A stretch of DNA of 36,936 nucleotides. Origin: Sharpea azabuensis DSM 18934. Its GTDB lineage: Bacteria; Bacillota_I; Bacilli_A; Erysipelotrichales; Coprobacillaceae. Below the pieces are notes generated by a model. It was given only the letters and a program-made list of their open reading frames with translations. It searched no databases and was not told the DNA's origin. Location of the stretch: contig NZ_JNKU01000029.1 in assembly GCF_000702165.1 (NCBI RefSeq), positions 1-36,936 on the forward strand. The letters run 5' to 3'. Shown one piece after another: positions 1 to 7,540 of this stretch (positions are counted from its first letter, which is position 1; each line of letters opens with the position of its first letter). The translations under genes and the position numbers were made by a program.

Positions 1-188
1 GCACCTACAAGCTTTTTGGATTTATTTGCCTTTATGTTCACATGACTTGAGTGACACTCAGGACATTCATATGTTTGTCTCTTCATGACTATACTGAAGA
101 CATATTTCTCGTCTTTTCTGGTGATATTCACATCCTCAACTGTATCTGGATCAAGATCCAGCATATAGCATAATTCTTTATTGTCCAT
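1..188 (-). mobile_element. ISL3-like transposase, N-terminal fragment (cut by window edge)
   Basis: The minus strand from an ATG at 188 reads 62 codons to the window edge without a stop. A good ribosome site (AAGGGGAA) lies just upstream. The peptide begins MDNKELCYML and contains a CPECHSSHV zinc-knuckle half followed by a basic stretch. This fits the N-terminal zinc finger that ISL3-family (IS204/IS1001/IS1165 group) transposases use to bind their ends. The DDE catalytic core would lie to the left of the window and is not seen, so it cannot be said whether the element is intact. The assignment rests on this short N-terminus only; another zinc-ribbon DNA-binding protein is possible. Confidence 0.65.
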
Positions 189-264
189 AATTTCATTCCC
201 CTTCATCTAAGAGACGGACTTCATTATTATGCATAATTTAAAAGGATCATGAAACATAAGTTCA

Positions 265-348
265 TGACCCCACGATATTTTATTGCCTCATATCTAAATG
301 ACCCCACAATTATTTAAAGGGCTACTGTGACCCCACGATTATTTAATA
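265..348. repeat. Three short direct repeats at the IS end
   Basis: Three near-identical units of the form TGACCCCACgATtATTTaa start at 265, 299 and 328, with unit spacings of 34 and 29 bases. They lie between the ISL3-like transposase start and the 3' end of nth, and the last one contains the nth stop codon (339-341). Repeats at one end of a transposon are usually transposase-binding sites; that role is inferred. They probably mark the right end of the insertion sequence, so the IS boundary falls at or inside the end of nth. Confidence 0.6.
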
Positions 349-974
349 TACCTTGTTTCTTTGCAGATATCCACTAAGGGACATTCATAGCAATGAGGTA
401 ATTGGGCCTTACAATGATAGCGCCCAAAGAAAATCATTTGATGATGGGTCTTAATCCAGCGATCCTGTGGTATTTGTTTCTTTAGCTTACGCTCAATCGT
501 ATCAACATCATCCTTCTTAAATGCAAATCCTAGCCTTCTAGCAATACGGGCACAATGTGTATCAACAGCGAGAGCTGGCACATGAAAGGCTTCAGCCATT
601 TCTACATTTGCCGTTTTACGTCCTACCCCTGGCAAGCTAACAAGCTCATCGAAATCAGCTGGCACTTCACCATCAAAGCGTGCTTCAAGCGCTTTGCACA
701 TAAGAATGATATTCTTGGCTTTATTGCGATAAAGGCCAATCTTGCGGATATAGCTTTCTAGTTCTTGTTGATTTGCATGAGCATAATCATAGGCGGTGTG
801 ATAGCGTTCAAACAGTGCCGGTGTGACTTTATTGACAGAAGCGTCAGTCGTTTGGGCTGAAAGCATTGTCGCAATAAGCAATTCCAAGGGATTTGAATGA
901 TTAAGCTCACAACGTGCATCAGGAAACATCTCATCAAATGTCTTCAGAACACGTTCTACTTTTTCTTTTTTCAT
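339..974 (-). CDS. nth: Endonuclease III (DNA glycosylase/AP lyase)
   Basis: Base-excision repair enzyme that removes oxidised pyrimidines and nicks the abasic site. From the ATG at 974 it has 211 residues, normal for the family. The helix-hairpin-helix LPGVGRKTA carries the catalytic Lys at residue 120, and Asp138 lies in VDTHCAR, the same numbering as in E. coli Nth. The C-terminal iron-sulfur loop is complete with C-x6-C-x2-C-x5-C spacing. An in-frame GTG lies four codons upstream, but the ATG at 974 forms an ATGA overlap with the dnaD stop and is preferred. nth is the last gene of tseB-like/dnaD/nth, an order resembling Bacillus. Its stop codon sits inside a repeat belonging to the adjoining IS end, so the last few residues may derive from the insertion. 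Confidence 0.95.
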   Translation of the reverse strand: MKKEKVERVLKTFDEMFPDARCELNHSNPLELLIATMLSAQTTDASVNKVTPALFERYHTAYDYAHANQQELESYIRKIGLYRNKAKNIILMCKALEARFDGEVPADFDELVSLPGVGRKTANVEMAEAFHVPALAVDTHCARIARRLGFAFKKDDVDTIERKLKKQIPQDRWIKTHHQMIFFGRYHCKAQLPHCYECPLVDICKETRYIK

Positions 975-1561
975 ACTTTCCACCACTCCAAATTCTTGAC
1001 TTCATCACTAAAGGCTTCACGCGTTGTATTTTCAGTTGGCTTATTACGCATTTTCTTGCCATAGCGCGCCCAGTTAGAAAGAATCTTCTCAATATATCTA
1101 AAGTTAAGCACATTGCTTCTCACTGCTTCTAATAGCGCATCAACAATCATCTGGTCATCATAGCCATCACGCTTAAAGCTATTAATGATTTCAATTTCTG
1201 TTTGGGAAAGCGGACGCCCAAATGCATCCTCAAAACGTTCAATCAAGTTAACTTCCTTAACCTCTTCCACCTTCTCATCAAGAAGACGACGATAAAGTGG
1301 CTTAAAATCCAGGATGCCATTATGACGATCTAAATAGCGCTCATTGACAAACTTCAGCATGGCCTGATCGATAGCTTTCATATCACTTGTACAATACTTG
1401 GCAATCATCTGTGGTGTCAACAGACTCACGCCCTGTTCATGAAGAAGAAGCATGATATTTAAAATATAGCTTTCCTGGTCACTAAGACCAATCTGTTTTC
1501 CTTTTAAGAAAAGCAGTTTATGAAAGTCTATACAATTGTAATCTATAAGTATATTATTCAT
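971..1561 (-). CDS. dnaD: DnaD-like primosome protein
   Basis: DNA-remodelling protein that helps load the replicative helicase in firmicutes. The 196 residues show the two-part layout of the family: an N-terminal winged-helix region (about 1-95) and a C-terminal helical DNA-binding domain (about 108-175). The latter has the signature FGRPLSQTEIEII and ends in the YIEKILSNW motif typical of DnaD C-domains. Translation starts at an ATG at 1561, eight bases after the tseB-like stop, with AGGTGA as ribosome site. Its TGA overlaps the start of nth. The dnaD-nth pairing is conserved in Bacillus, where asnS lies upstream; here asnS is elsewhere in the window. Confidence 0.9.
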   Translation of the reverse strand: MNNILIDYNCIDFHKLLFLKGKQIGLSDQESYILNIMLLLHEQGVSLLTPQMIAKYCTSDMKAIDQAMLKFVNERYLDRHNGILDFKPLYRRLLDEKVEEVKEVNLIERFEDAFGRPLSQTEIEIINSFKRDGYDDQMIVDALLEAVRSNVLNFRYIEKILSNWARYGKKMRNKPTENTTREAFSDEVKNLEWWKV

Positions 1562-1569
1562 ACATTCAC

Positions 1570-2070
1570 CTAAAGACGATACTGTTTGACGAACTTGCCA
1601 TCAAGTGTATAGTAGAAATAATTTAAGGCCTGATCAGTCTGATACTTAACCACATATCGAAATTCATCATCCTCATAGCCTATTTCAATATCCTTTGTCG
1701 ATACACTTTCTTTGGCTCGATTTTCAACATCTGCAATAATTGTCTTCTTGCTTACTGGACTATGGTCATATTTATCGACAAGCTTCTTTTTCGTATTATA
1801 AGCTAAGTAAGTCTTCTTCCCCTTGATCTTAGCTGTAATAATATAATATGTCTTAGAGCGATTATATTCGTTAAAATAGCCATCATAATTCAGCTTATCT
1901 TTTTCAATAATTGAAGTACGGATTGCATCTAACTCACGCTGATGATCATTATAAGGTAAATGAACAAATATGACATAGAACACCACAATAATAAGTAATA
2001 TAACTAACCCTAATAAGCCAAGATTAGGGCCAACATTATTTTGTTTCTTCTTTTCATTCGTAAAGTCCAT
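1570..2070 (-). CDS. TseB/YpmB-like membrane-anchored protein
   Basis: A 166-residue protein with a short Lys-rich cytoplasmic start, one hydrophobic segment (about residues 16-37) and an extracytoplasmic part of about 125 residues. The exported part resembles the DUF5590/PepSY-like fold of Bacillus YpmB (TseB), a modulator of cell-wall elongation enzymes. YpmB also lies close to dnaD and nth in Bacillus, which supports the call. The ATG at 2070 follows AAAGGAGA and is preferred over an in-frame ATG 12 codons upstream. A TATAAT box at 2095-2100 (minus strand) could serve as -10 for this three-gene unit, though no clear -35 is seen. Function in this organism is inferred. Confidence 0.7.
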   Translation of the reverse strand: MDFTNEKKKQNNVGPNLGLLGLVILLIIVVFYVIFVHLPYNDHQRELDAIRTSIIEKDKLNYDGYFNEYNRSKTYYIITAKIKGKKTYLAYNTKKKLVDKYDHSPVSKKTIIADVENRAKESVSTKDIEIGYEDDEFRYVVKYQTDQALNYFYYTLDGKFVKQYRL

Positions 2071-2109
2071 TCTCTTCTCCTTTATTTCAGTAGAATTATA
2101 ATACATTTT

Positions 2110-2139
2110 AAGACAAAGAAAAAGAGGTTGCCCTCTTTT
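2110..2139 (-). terminator. Intrinsic terminator of the YugP-like gene
   Basis: On the minus strand an 8-bp stem AAAAGAGG/CCTCTTTT with a GCAA loop is followed by a T-rich tract. The stem begins inside the stop codon of the metallopeptidase gene (2138-2140). Confidence 0.85.
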
Positions 2140-2854
2140 AATCGTCTCGAGAATTACCAGCTATCAACAAGAATATTCTAAGCATGGAAGCAAGCGTCTG
2201 GAGTGTAGCAGCTATATATGTCATGGCTGCCGCTTTCAGCATTGCCTTTGCCCCACCTATTTCATCACTCATCAAATAATGTGATTCCAGGATTGCCAGT
2301 CCACGTCTTGAAGCATCAAACTCCACGGGGAGCGTTACAAGCTGGAAGACTAAAATACCAAGCATTAAGACAAATCCAAACCAGGCAATCTTTGTGCGTC
2401 CAAGAGCTAAGCCAATCACAATCGCAATCCAGCCTAGGTAGTTTCCAATATTACATACTGGTGCAATGAGATTACGCACTTTAATTGGTGTATAGCCAGT
2501 ATGATACTGAATGGCATGCCCGCATTCATGAGCAGCAACGGCCAGTGATGCAAGCGATGTTCCGTTATAAATATCATCGGATAAATTCACTGAGCCATTG
2601 CCAGGATTGAAGTTATCCGTCAACGTCCCATGCGTTAAATTAACGGGCATATCAGCCATGCCATTGGCATCTAAGATTTCTCTAGCAACATCCGCACCAG
2701 TCTTGCCAATACGGGCATGAATATGTGAGTATTTTCTAAAAGCTGAACTGACGCGTGCCTGAGCTATTAAGCCAATGACAACGGCAATAACAACAAAGAC
2801 AGTCCCTAACAAATAATAGGGATTCATATAGAGTGAATATGGATAAAAATACAT
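2138..2854 (-). CDS. YugP-type membrane zinc metallopeptidase
   Basis: A 238-residue membrane protein of the Zn_peptidase_2 (YugP) family. It has an N-terminal membrane segment (about 12-33), the zinc-binding HECGH in AVAAHECGHAIQYH (about 108-121), and further hydrophobic segments at about 130-180 and 205-232. The conserved family stretch SVNLSDDIYNGTSLAS precedes the active site. The ATG at 2854 follows AAGGAGAG. It is transcribed alone: a TGC-extended TATAAT lies upstream and a terminator overlaps its stop. The physiological substrate of this family is not known. Confidence 0.9.
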   Translation of the reverse strand: MYFYPYSLYMNPYYLLGTVFVVIAVVIGLIAQARVSSAFRKYSHIHARIGKTGADVAREILDANGMADMPVNLTHGTLTDNFNPGNGSVNLSDDIYNGTSLASLAVAAHECGHAIQYHTGYTPIKVRNLIAPVCNIGNYLGWIAIVIGLALGRTKIAWFGFVLMLGILVFQLVTLPVEFDASRRGLAILESHYLMSDEIGGAKAMLKAAAMTYIAATLQTLASMLRIFLLIAGNSRDD

Positions 2855-2885
2855 ATACCTAACTCTCCTTTCAAGATATGTATGT

Positions 2886-2891
2886 ATTATA
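2886..2891 (-). promoter_or_regulatory. Extended -10 of the YugP-like gene
   Basis: Minus-strand TATAAT preceded by TGC (extended -10), 32 bases upstream of the ATG at 2854. No good -35 is seen at the usual distance. Confidence 0.45.
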
Positions 2892-2920
2892 GCATAATAA
2901 TTATGAATAATATTTGAACA

Positions 2921-2952
2921 TGAAAAAAAGATGCTAGTTCATGGCATCTTTT
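2921..2952 (-). terminator. Intrinsic terminator of hup
   Basis: Minus-strand stem AAAAGATGC/GCATCTTTT with a 9-base loop followed by a run of T. The HU stop codon (2934-2936) lies at the loop edge, so the last residues of HU are encoded in the hairpin. Confidence 0.85.
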
Positions 2953-3206
2953 AATCTGTTACTTGGTTTAAAAGTGACTGTGCGGCTTGCAGGAATGACA
3001 ATTGTTTCCTTCGTCTTAGGTGATACGCCTTTACGCTCTTTACGATTATTGACTTTGAATGTACCAAATCCACTAATGAGGACTTTTTCGCCTTCTAGCA
3101 TCGTATCAACCATTGTATCAAATACTGTATCAACAAGCATTTCTGCGTCCTTTTTTGTCAAGTCGCGTTTTTCAGAAACGATATCAATCAGTTCTTTTTT
3201 ATTCAT
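2934..3206 (-). CDS. hup: DNA-binding protein HU
   Basis: Histone-like nucleoid protein of 90 residues, the normal length. It has the N-terminal MNKKELIDIVSE helix, the core GFGTFKVNNRKERKG and the arm with IPASRTVTFKPS ending in the usual LKDA helix. The ATG at 3206 is preceded by AAGGAGG; a longer reading frame upstream lacks this support and would add 19 atypical residues. It has its own promoter (TTGTTT/TATACT) and its own terminator. In Bacillus hbs also lies downstream of cmk, der and gpsA, so the neighbourhood is ancestral. Confidence 0.95.
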   Translation of the reverse strand: MNKKELIDIVSEKRDLTKKDAEMLVDTVFDTMVDTMLEGEKVLISGFGTFKVNNRKERKGVSPKTKETIVIPASRTVTFKPSNRLKDAMN

Positions 3207-3234
3207 TGTGATTGCCTCCTTGAAAACATTTAGT

Positions 3235-3263
3235 AGTATACCAAAATGCTTCCACAAAAACAA
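3235..3263 (-). promoter_or_regulatory. hup promoter
   Basis: Minus strand: -35 TTGTTT (3258-3263), 17-base spacer, -10 TATACT (3235-3240). It lies between the upstream terminator and the AAGGAGG site of hup. Confidence 0.75.
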
Positions 3264-3266
3264 CTT

Positions 3267-3300
3267 AAAAAATCAAAAAAATAGTGCATTAATGCACTAT
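3267..3300 (-). terminator. Second terminator downstream of gpsA
   Basis: A perfect 20-bp palindrome at 3281-3300 is followed on the minus strand by T6-GA-T6. It insulates hup from the gpsA operon together with the closer hairpin at 3384-3415. Confidence 0.75.
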
Positions 3301-3383
3301 TTTCCCTATTCCATAGATGCTTATTATAGAATTATTTTTCACTTACATATTTACCAAAGTTTTCCTTAAAAATCCTGATCAAA

Positions 3384-3415
3384 TTACTTAAAAGGGTAAG
3401 AAGATCTTACCCTTT
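3384..3415 (-). terminator. Terminator overlapping the gpsA stop
   Basis: Minus-strand 11-bp stem (3405-3415 with 3391-3401), 3-base loop, then TTTTAAG. The stem contains the gpsA stop codon (3407-3409). The T-tract is interrupted, which may explain the second terminator at 3267-3300. Confidence 0.7.
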
Positions 3416-4420
3416 GATTGACTCTGATTTTAATGTACGATTCATAAGTTCTTTGACTTTTTCACTAGGCTTACCATTCTCATAAAGAACTTCATAAACA
3501 CAATTTGTGATTGGTGCTTCGAACTCAGGATAGTTCTTTAGGATATCATCATGAATAACCTTACATGTACGAATACCTTCAACTGTCTTCTGGTTGCCAG
3601 CCATAAAGTCACTAGCATTATCACTCAAGCCAATTTCTTTACCCGCCTGGAAGTTACGTGAATGTTCACTTGAACAAGTGACAATCAAATCACCAACGCC
3701 AGTCAAGCCAAAGAATGTTTCGGCCTTTCCGCCTTTAAGCATGCCATAGCGTGTCATTTCAACAAGACCACGGGTGATCAAGGCAGCACGTGAATTATCT
3801 CCATAACCTAAGCCTTTCAGAATACCTGATGCAACGGCAATGACATTCTTATAGGCTGCGCCATATTCTGCACCAATTTCATCAGTTAATGTATAGACGC
3901 GTAAATAGTCATTGGAGAAGAGCTTTTGAACATCCTGAGCTGTTTTTTCATCAAGACTGACAGCACATACTGCCGTCAACATGCGAATCACGACTTCTTC
4001 GGCATGTGAAGGTCCAATAAGGGAAACAACCGGATTGATTTCACTATTTGTGAAGACTGAACGAATAGTATCAGAAATACGCATATTCGTATTCATGTCA
4101 AAGCCCTTTGCGGCATTAATGATTGTGACTTTTGTCTTTAGTAATGGCTTGACTTGTTCAAGTACTGAGCGAACAAACTGAGTTGGAACAGTAATGATGA
4201 TATAAGATGCTCCATCAATAACATCAGCTAAGTTCTTTGTCGCACGTATATTTTCTTCAAGCTTGACATTCTTAAAATACTTATAGTTACAATGACGGAT
4301 ATTGATATCATCGATTTCACGATCATCAACACCATACATTAATACTTCGACACCATTATCATTAAGAACACGGGCTAGACCAGTCGCCCAGCTACCTGTA
4401 CCTAAAATTGCTGCTTTCAT
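3407..4420 (-). CDS. gpsA: Glycerol-3-phosphate dehydrogenase [NAD(P)+]
   Basis: Reduces dihydroxyacetone phosphate to sn-glycerol 3-phosphate, the backbone of membrane phospholipids. The 337 residues match the family. The N-terminal dinucleotide fold begins MKAAILGTGSWATGLARVL, the catalytic Lys lies in GAAYKNVIAVASGI, and the C-terminal substrate domain has GLTGVGDLIVTCSSEHSRN. The ATG at 4420 lies four bases after the der stop, with an AGAGGG ribosome site within the der 3' end, so the two are translationally close. It is the last gene of the operon that starts near 7159. Confidence 0.95.
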   Translation of the reverse strand: MKAAILGTGSWATGLARVLNDNGVEVLMYGVDDREIDDINIRHCNYKYFKNVKLEENIRATKNLADVIDGASYIIITVPTQFVRSVLEQVKPLLKTKVTIINAAKGFDMNTNMRISDTIRSVFTNSEINPVVSLIGPSHAEEVVIRMLTAVCAVSLDEKTAQDVQKLFSNDYLRVYTLTDEIGAEYGAAYKNVIAVASGILKGLGYGDNSRAALITRGLVEMTRYGMLKGGKAETFFGLTGVGDLIVTCSSEHSRNFQAGKEIGLSDNASDFMAGNQKTVEGIRTCKVIHDDILKNYPEFEAPITNCVYEVLYENGKPSEKVKELMNRTLKSESIKG

Positions 4421-4423
4421 TCA

Positions 4424-5731
4424 CTATTCCCTCTTTCTACAAATGATATGAACTGGTGAGCCATCAAATCCAAACGCTTCACGTAGCTTGTTTTCAAGAT
4501 AACGCTTATAAGAGAAGTGCAGGAATTTAGGATCATTGACGAATAGAACGAATGTTGGTGGCGTAATTGCGACCTGGGAACCATAATAGATTTTCAGACG
4601 GCCACCTTGGAAATTGCTTGTAGGATTCATCAGCTGTGCATCCACAATAACATCATTGAAGAGATTTGTTGGAATACGTTTATGCTGTGATTCATAAGCT
4701 TCATTGATTAAATCAAAGATTGTATCAATACGCTGTTTCTTAAGCGCAGAGACATAGGCAATCTTAGCATAATCTAGATACTTGAAGTTTTCACGAATCT
4801 TCTTATTAAAAGCCTGCATCGTCTTGCTGTCTTTTTCAATGGCATCCCACTTATTCACAACAAGTACAACGCCCTTACCTGATTCATGTGCATAACCGGC
4901 AATATGTTTATCCTGTTCAAGAATGCCACGTTCACCATCAATGACAACTAAAATGATATCCGAATCATCAATCGCACTCATCGCACGCATGACAGAATAT
5001 TTTTCCACATTTTCATAGATCTTCCCACGCTTACGCATGCCTGCTGTATCAACAACAGTATATTTCTGGCCATCTTTTGTAAAGCTTGTATCAATGGCAT
5101 CTCTTGTTGTGCCTTCAATATTGCTGACAATAACACGGTCTTCCCCAAGGATGGCATTCGTTAATGAACTCTTACCTACATTTGGACGACCAATGATGGA
5201 AAAACGAATGGTTTCTGGATCATTGATTGTATCTTTATTAGGCAATAAGCGAATAACTTCATCAAGTACATCACCAATACCAATACCATGAACACCTGAA
5301 ACAGGAATTGGATCACCAATACCTAGGGCATAAAAATCATAGATATTATCCTTGTATTTATTGTCATCAATCTTGTTGACGGCAAGAATAACAGGTTTCT
5401 TGGACTTCTGTAGAATGCGGGCAACCATACTATCTTCAGGCGTAACACCTTCACGTCCATTTACAACAAAGACAATGACATCTGCTTCTTCAATAGCAAT
5501 CTCTGCCTGCATTTTAATTGAAGCTGTCATATCGCTCTTTTCGAGTTCAATACCACCTGTATCAATAATACGAAAGTCTCTTGTCAGCCAGGAACCATGA
5601 GCGTATATACGGTCACGTGTCACACCAGGCGTATCTTCAACAATGGAAACACGCTCTCCGACAATTCTATTAAATATTGTAGACTTCCCGACATTTGCAC
5701 GGCCGACAATTGCGACAACGCCTTCACTCAT
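4424..5731 (-). CDS. der: Ribosome assembly GTPase Der (EngA)
   Basis: Double GTPase needed for late 50S subunit assembly. The 435 residues contain two G domains and a C-terminal KH-like domain. The first G domain has GRANVGKST near residue 9 (Ala replaces the usual Pro), [13 protein letters not shown] and NKID. The second starts near residue 180 with [18 protein letters not shown] and NKWD. The KH-like end reads [18 protein letters not shown]. The start at 5731 follows a GAGAGGTG site 12 bases after cmk. All nucleotide-binding motifs appear intact. Confidence 0.97.
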   Translation of the reverse strand: MSEGVVAIVGRANVGKSTIFNRIVGERVSIVEDTPGVTRDRIYAHGSWLTRDFRIIDTGGIELEKSDMTASIKMQAEIAIEEADVIVFVVNGREGVTPEDSMVARILQKSKKPVILAVNKIDDNKYKDNIYDFYALGIGDPIPVSGVHGIGIGDVLDEVIRLLPNKDTINDPETIRFSIIGRPNVGKSSLTNAILGEDRVIVSNIEGTTRDAIDTSFTKDGQKYTVVDTAGMRKRGKIYENVEKYSVMRAMSAIDDSDIILVVIDGERGILEQDKHIAGYAHESGKGVVLVVNKWDAIEKDSKTMQAFNKKIRENFKYLDYAKIAYVSALKKQRIDTIFDLINEAYESQHKRIPTNLFNDVIVDAQLMNPTSNFQGGRLKIYYGSQVAITPPTFVLFVNDPKFLHFSYKRYLENKLREAFGFDGSPVHIICRKRE

Positions 5732-5743
5732 GATAACACCTCT

Positions 5744-6409
5744 CTATTCTTCTAATTTCTTTTCAACTAAATCCATAACATGAGCAACAACTTCTTCTAA
5801 GCTCATATTGGATGTATCTAATTCAATCGCATCATCCGCCTTCTTTAAAGGAGAAACTTCACGATTCATATCCTGCTTATCACGTGCTTCTATTTCAGCT
5901 TTCATCTCTTCATAATCGCATTCAATACCCTTTTCGATATTTTCCTTATAACGTCTCTTTGCACGTGTTTCTACTGATGCCACCTGATAAATCTTTAATT
6001 CCGCATCAGGTAATACAACTGTTCCGATATCACGGCCATCAAGAATCACACCGCCGCCCTTTGCCATTTCTCTTTGCTGGGCAACGAGGAAACTACGTAC
6101 CTTCGCATACTGGGAAACAATACTAGCTCCCATCGAAACTTCATTAGCCCTGATAGCAGAAGAAACATCTTCGCCATTTAAGCGAATCGAGCCGTCTGGT
6201 AAAAGCTTTATCTTTAAGTCCTTTAGCAGCCCGACAACGCCTGCTTCATCTTCATAGCTGATGCCATGAATAAATGCTGAGTAAGCGACACAGCGATACA
6301 TTGCTCCTGTATCGATATAAGTATAATTCAGGTTTCTTGCAACCATTTTAGCAATTGTTGACTTGCCAGCAGCGGCTGGTCCGTCTATTGCGATAGAAAT
6401 TCTCTTCAT
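5744..6409 (-). CDS. cmk: Cytidylate kinase
   Basis: Phosphorylates CMP and dCMP to the diphosphates. 221 residues from the ATG at 6409, which follows AAGGAAGG at good spacing; a TTG two codons upstream is less likely. The P-loop is IDGPAAAGKST, followed by YIDTGAMYR and GRDIGTVVLPDAELK, and the lid region is RAKRRYKENIEKG. In Bacillus a ribosomal S1-like gene (ypfD) sits between cmk and der; here der follows after only 12 bases, so that gene is absent at this site. Confidence 0.95.
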   Translation of the reverse strand: MKRISIAIDGPAAAGKSTIAKMVARNLNYTYIDTGAMYRCVAYSAFIHGISYEDEAGVVGLLKDLKIKLLPDGSIRLNGEDVSSAIRANEVSMGASIVSQYAKVRSFLVAQQREMAKGGGVILDGRDIGTVVLPDAELKIYQVASVETRAKRRYKENIEKGIECDYEEMKAEIEARDKQDMNREVSPLKKADDAIELDTSNMSLEEVVAHVMDLVEKKLEE

Positions 6410-6421
6410 CTTCAACCTTCC

Positions 6422-7159
6422 TTAAATAAGAAATTGCTGTATATATAACCAACATATAGCCAGGAATATTAAAATCAATACGAAGATAATAACATTTAAT
6501 AATCCAGAAACAAAGCGATTTGGCTCTTTTTTTTCATTTTCTGGCTTTTCTTTTTGTGTTTTTTCTTCTTTCTTCTTGGCTTTCTGAGCTTTTTCTTCCT
6601 GTTTCTTTAACTCTTGAGCCTTTTTCTTTTCTGCTTTCTTTAAAGCTTTTAGTTCCTTTTTTGTCAGTTTTACTTCTTCCTGAGGCTCTTGTTTCTCACT
6701 TGGATCACCTAAAGAGAATGGTCGTACAACGGCATTATCCTGATCAAGTGATGTCTCACTATAATCAATTTCCTGATCATCACTGACTTCTTTTTTCTCT
6801 TCTTGTTTTAATTCATCAAGATGGAAGATCTTTGTAGGTTCATCCGACAAATCTTGTACATCTTCCTTACTTTGTGATTCTTCATTGCGAATCTTGTTTA
6901 AGATTTCTGCTCTTGTATTATATCTGTCTTTTCCAACATTAATCTTGGCTTCATTAATCGCACTTAAAACAATATCATCTTCTTCTAAAGTATCATAGCT
7001 TAGAGGATGAAGATCGTCTTTCTCATTATTATGAGGTAAAAAAGACAAAAAATCATCTTCCCCCACACTATCATCAACTACCTGCTTGATAGGTTGTTCA
7101 TCATCTTTAAAAGAATCTCTAAATTCTTTATATTTATTCATACGTGTTTCATTCGCCAT
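6422..7159 (-). CDS. Charged single-pass membrane protein of unknown function
   Basis: Not recognised. From the preferred ATG at 7159 (after GCGAGGGTG) it has 245 residues. Residues 1-150 are acidic and predicted disordered; about 155-210 is an unbroken Lys/Glu/Gln-rich segment likely to form a coiled coil; about 215-242 is one strongly hydrophobic membrane helix, followed by only a few residues. This makes a tail-anchored cytoplasmic protein likely. It is the first gene of the operon with cmk, der and gpsA, 12 bases from cmk, which suggests a link with growth or ribosome functions but proves none. A GTG three codons upstream and an ATG two codons upstream are alternative starts. Confidence 0.75.
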   Translation of the reverse strand: MANETRMNKYKEFRDSFKDDEQPIKQVVDDSVGEDDFLSFLPHNNEKDDLHPLSYDTLEEDDIVLSAINEAKINVGKDRYNTRAEILNKIRNEESQSKEDVQDLSDEPTKIFHLDELKQEEKKEVSDDQEIDYSETSLDQDNAVVRPFSLGDPSEKQEPQEEVKLTKKELKALKKAEKKKAQELKKQEEKAQKAKKKEEKTQKEKPENEKKEPNRFVSGLLNVIIFVLILIFLAICWLYIQQFLI

Positions 7160-7181
7160 ATACATCACCCTCGCTTAAAAG

Positions 7182-7210
7182 ATTATACCATAAGAAAGTT
7201 TTTAAGGAAA
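7182..7210 (-). promoter_or_regulatory. Promoter of the cmk-der-gpsA operon
   Basis: Minus strand: TATAAT (7182-7187) preceded by TGG (extended -10), with a weak -35 TTTCCT (7205-7210) at 17 bases. Divergent from the ferredoxin promoter. Confidence 0.55.
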
Positions 7211-7256
7211 TAGCTTTCATTTCATGGGCATTATTAGTAATGGTAGAAAAAAGCAC

Positions 7257-7285
7257 TTTCAAAAAGAGATTTGATGGTTTATAAT
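7257..7285 (+). promoter_or_regulatory. Ferredoxin promoter
   Basis: TATAAT at 7280-7285 with a weak -35 TTTCAA at 7257-7262 and a 17-base spacer, 32 bases before the ATG. AAAGGAGG at 7301-7308 is the ribosome site. Confidence 0.55.
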
Positions 7286-7317
7286 AAGCTTGTGTAATAT
7301 AAAGGAGGAACTTAACT

Positions 7318-7500
7318 ATGGTTAAAGTTAATGAAAATTGTATTGGTTGTGGTGCTTGTAATGCAGTATGTCCTGATGTATTTGACTTCAATGATGAAGG
7401 CAAAGTAGAAAACATCATGGGTGAAGATATCCCTGAAGATTTAATGGACGCTGTTAAGGAAGCTGCAGAAGGCTGCCCAGTAGAAGCTATCGAATTATAA
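7318..7500 (+). CDS. Small 4Fe-4S ferredoxin
   Basis: A 60-residue acidic electron carrier. The first motif CIGCGACNAVCP supplies cysteines 8, 11, 14 and 18, and the second half has only one cysteine, in GCPVEAI. The protein therefore appears to carry a single 4Fe-4S cluster rather than the two of clostridial ferredoxins, as in Bacillus-type and Thermotoga-type single-cluster ferredoxins. It is monocistronic, with its own promoter and a strong bidirectional terminator shared with rluB. The electron donor and acceptor cannot be told from the neighbours. Confidence 0.93.
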   Translation: MVKVNENCIGCGACNAVCPDVFDFNDEGKVENIMGEDIPEDLMDAVKEAAEGCPVEAIEL

Positions 7501-7510
7501 TATGATAATG

Positions 7511-7540
7511 AAAAGATCTCCCTATGCGGAGATCTTTTTC
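7511..7540. terminator. Bidirectional terminator between ferredoxin and rluB
   Basis: An 11-bp perfect stem (7511-7521 with 7528-7538) has a 6-base loop and runs of A on the left and T on the right. The rluB stop codon (7522-7524) lies in the loop, so the last residues of RluB are encoded by the hairpin. Confidence 0.9.

Noticed and set aside
265-348. Repeats as a CRISPR array
   Set aside because: Only three short imperfect units with spacers of about ten bases, beside a transposase; no cas genes.
3281-3300. Perfect 20-bp palindrome as a repressor operator for hup
   Set aside because: It is followed on the minus strand by T6-GA-T6 and lies downstream of gpsA, so an intrinsic terminator explains it better.
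2941-3369. 142-codon plus-strand open frame opposite hup
   Set aside because: It is a shadow of hup and its promoter region; no ribosome site and a Ser/Ile/Thr-rich peptide typical of antisense reading.
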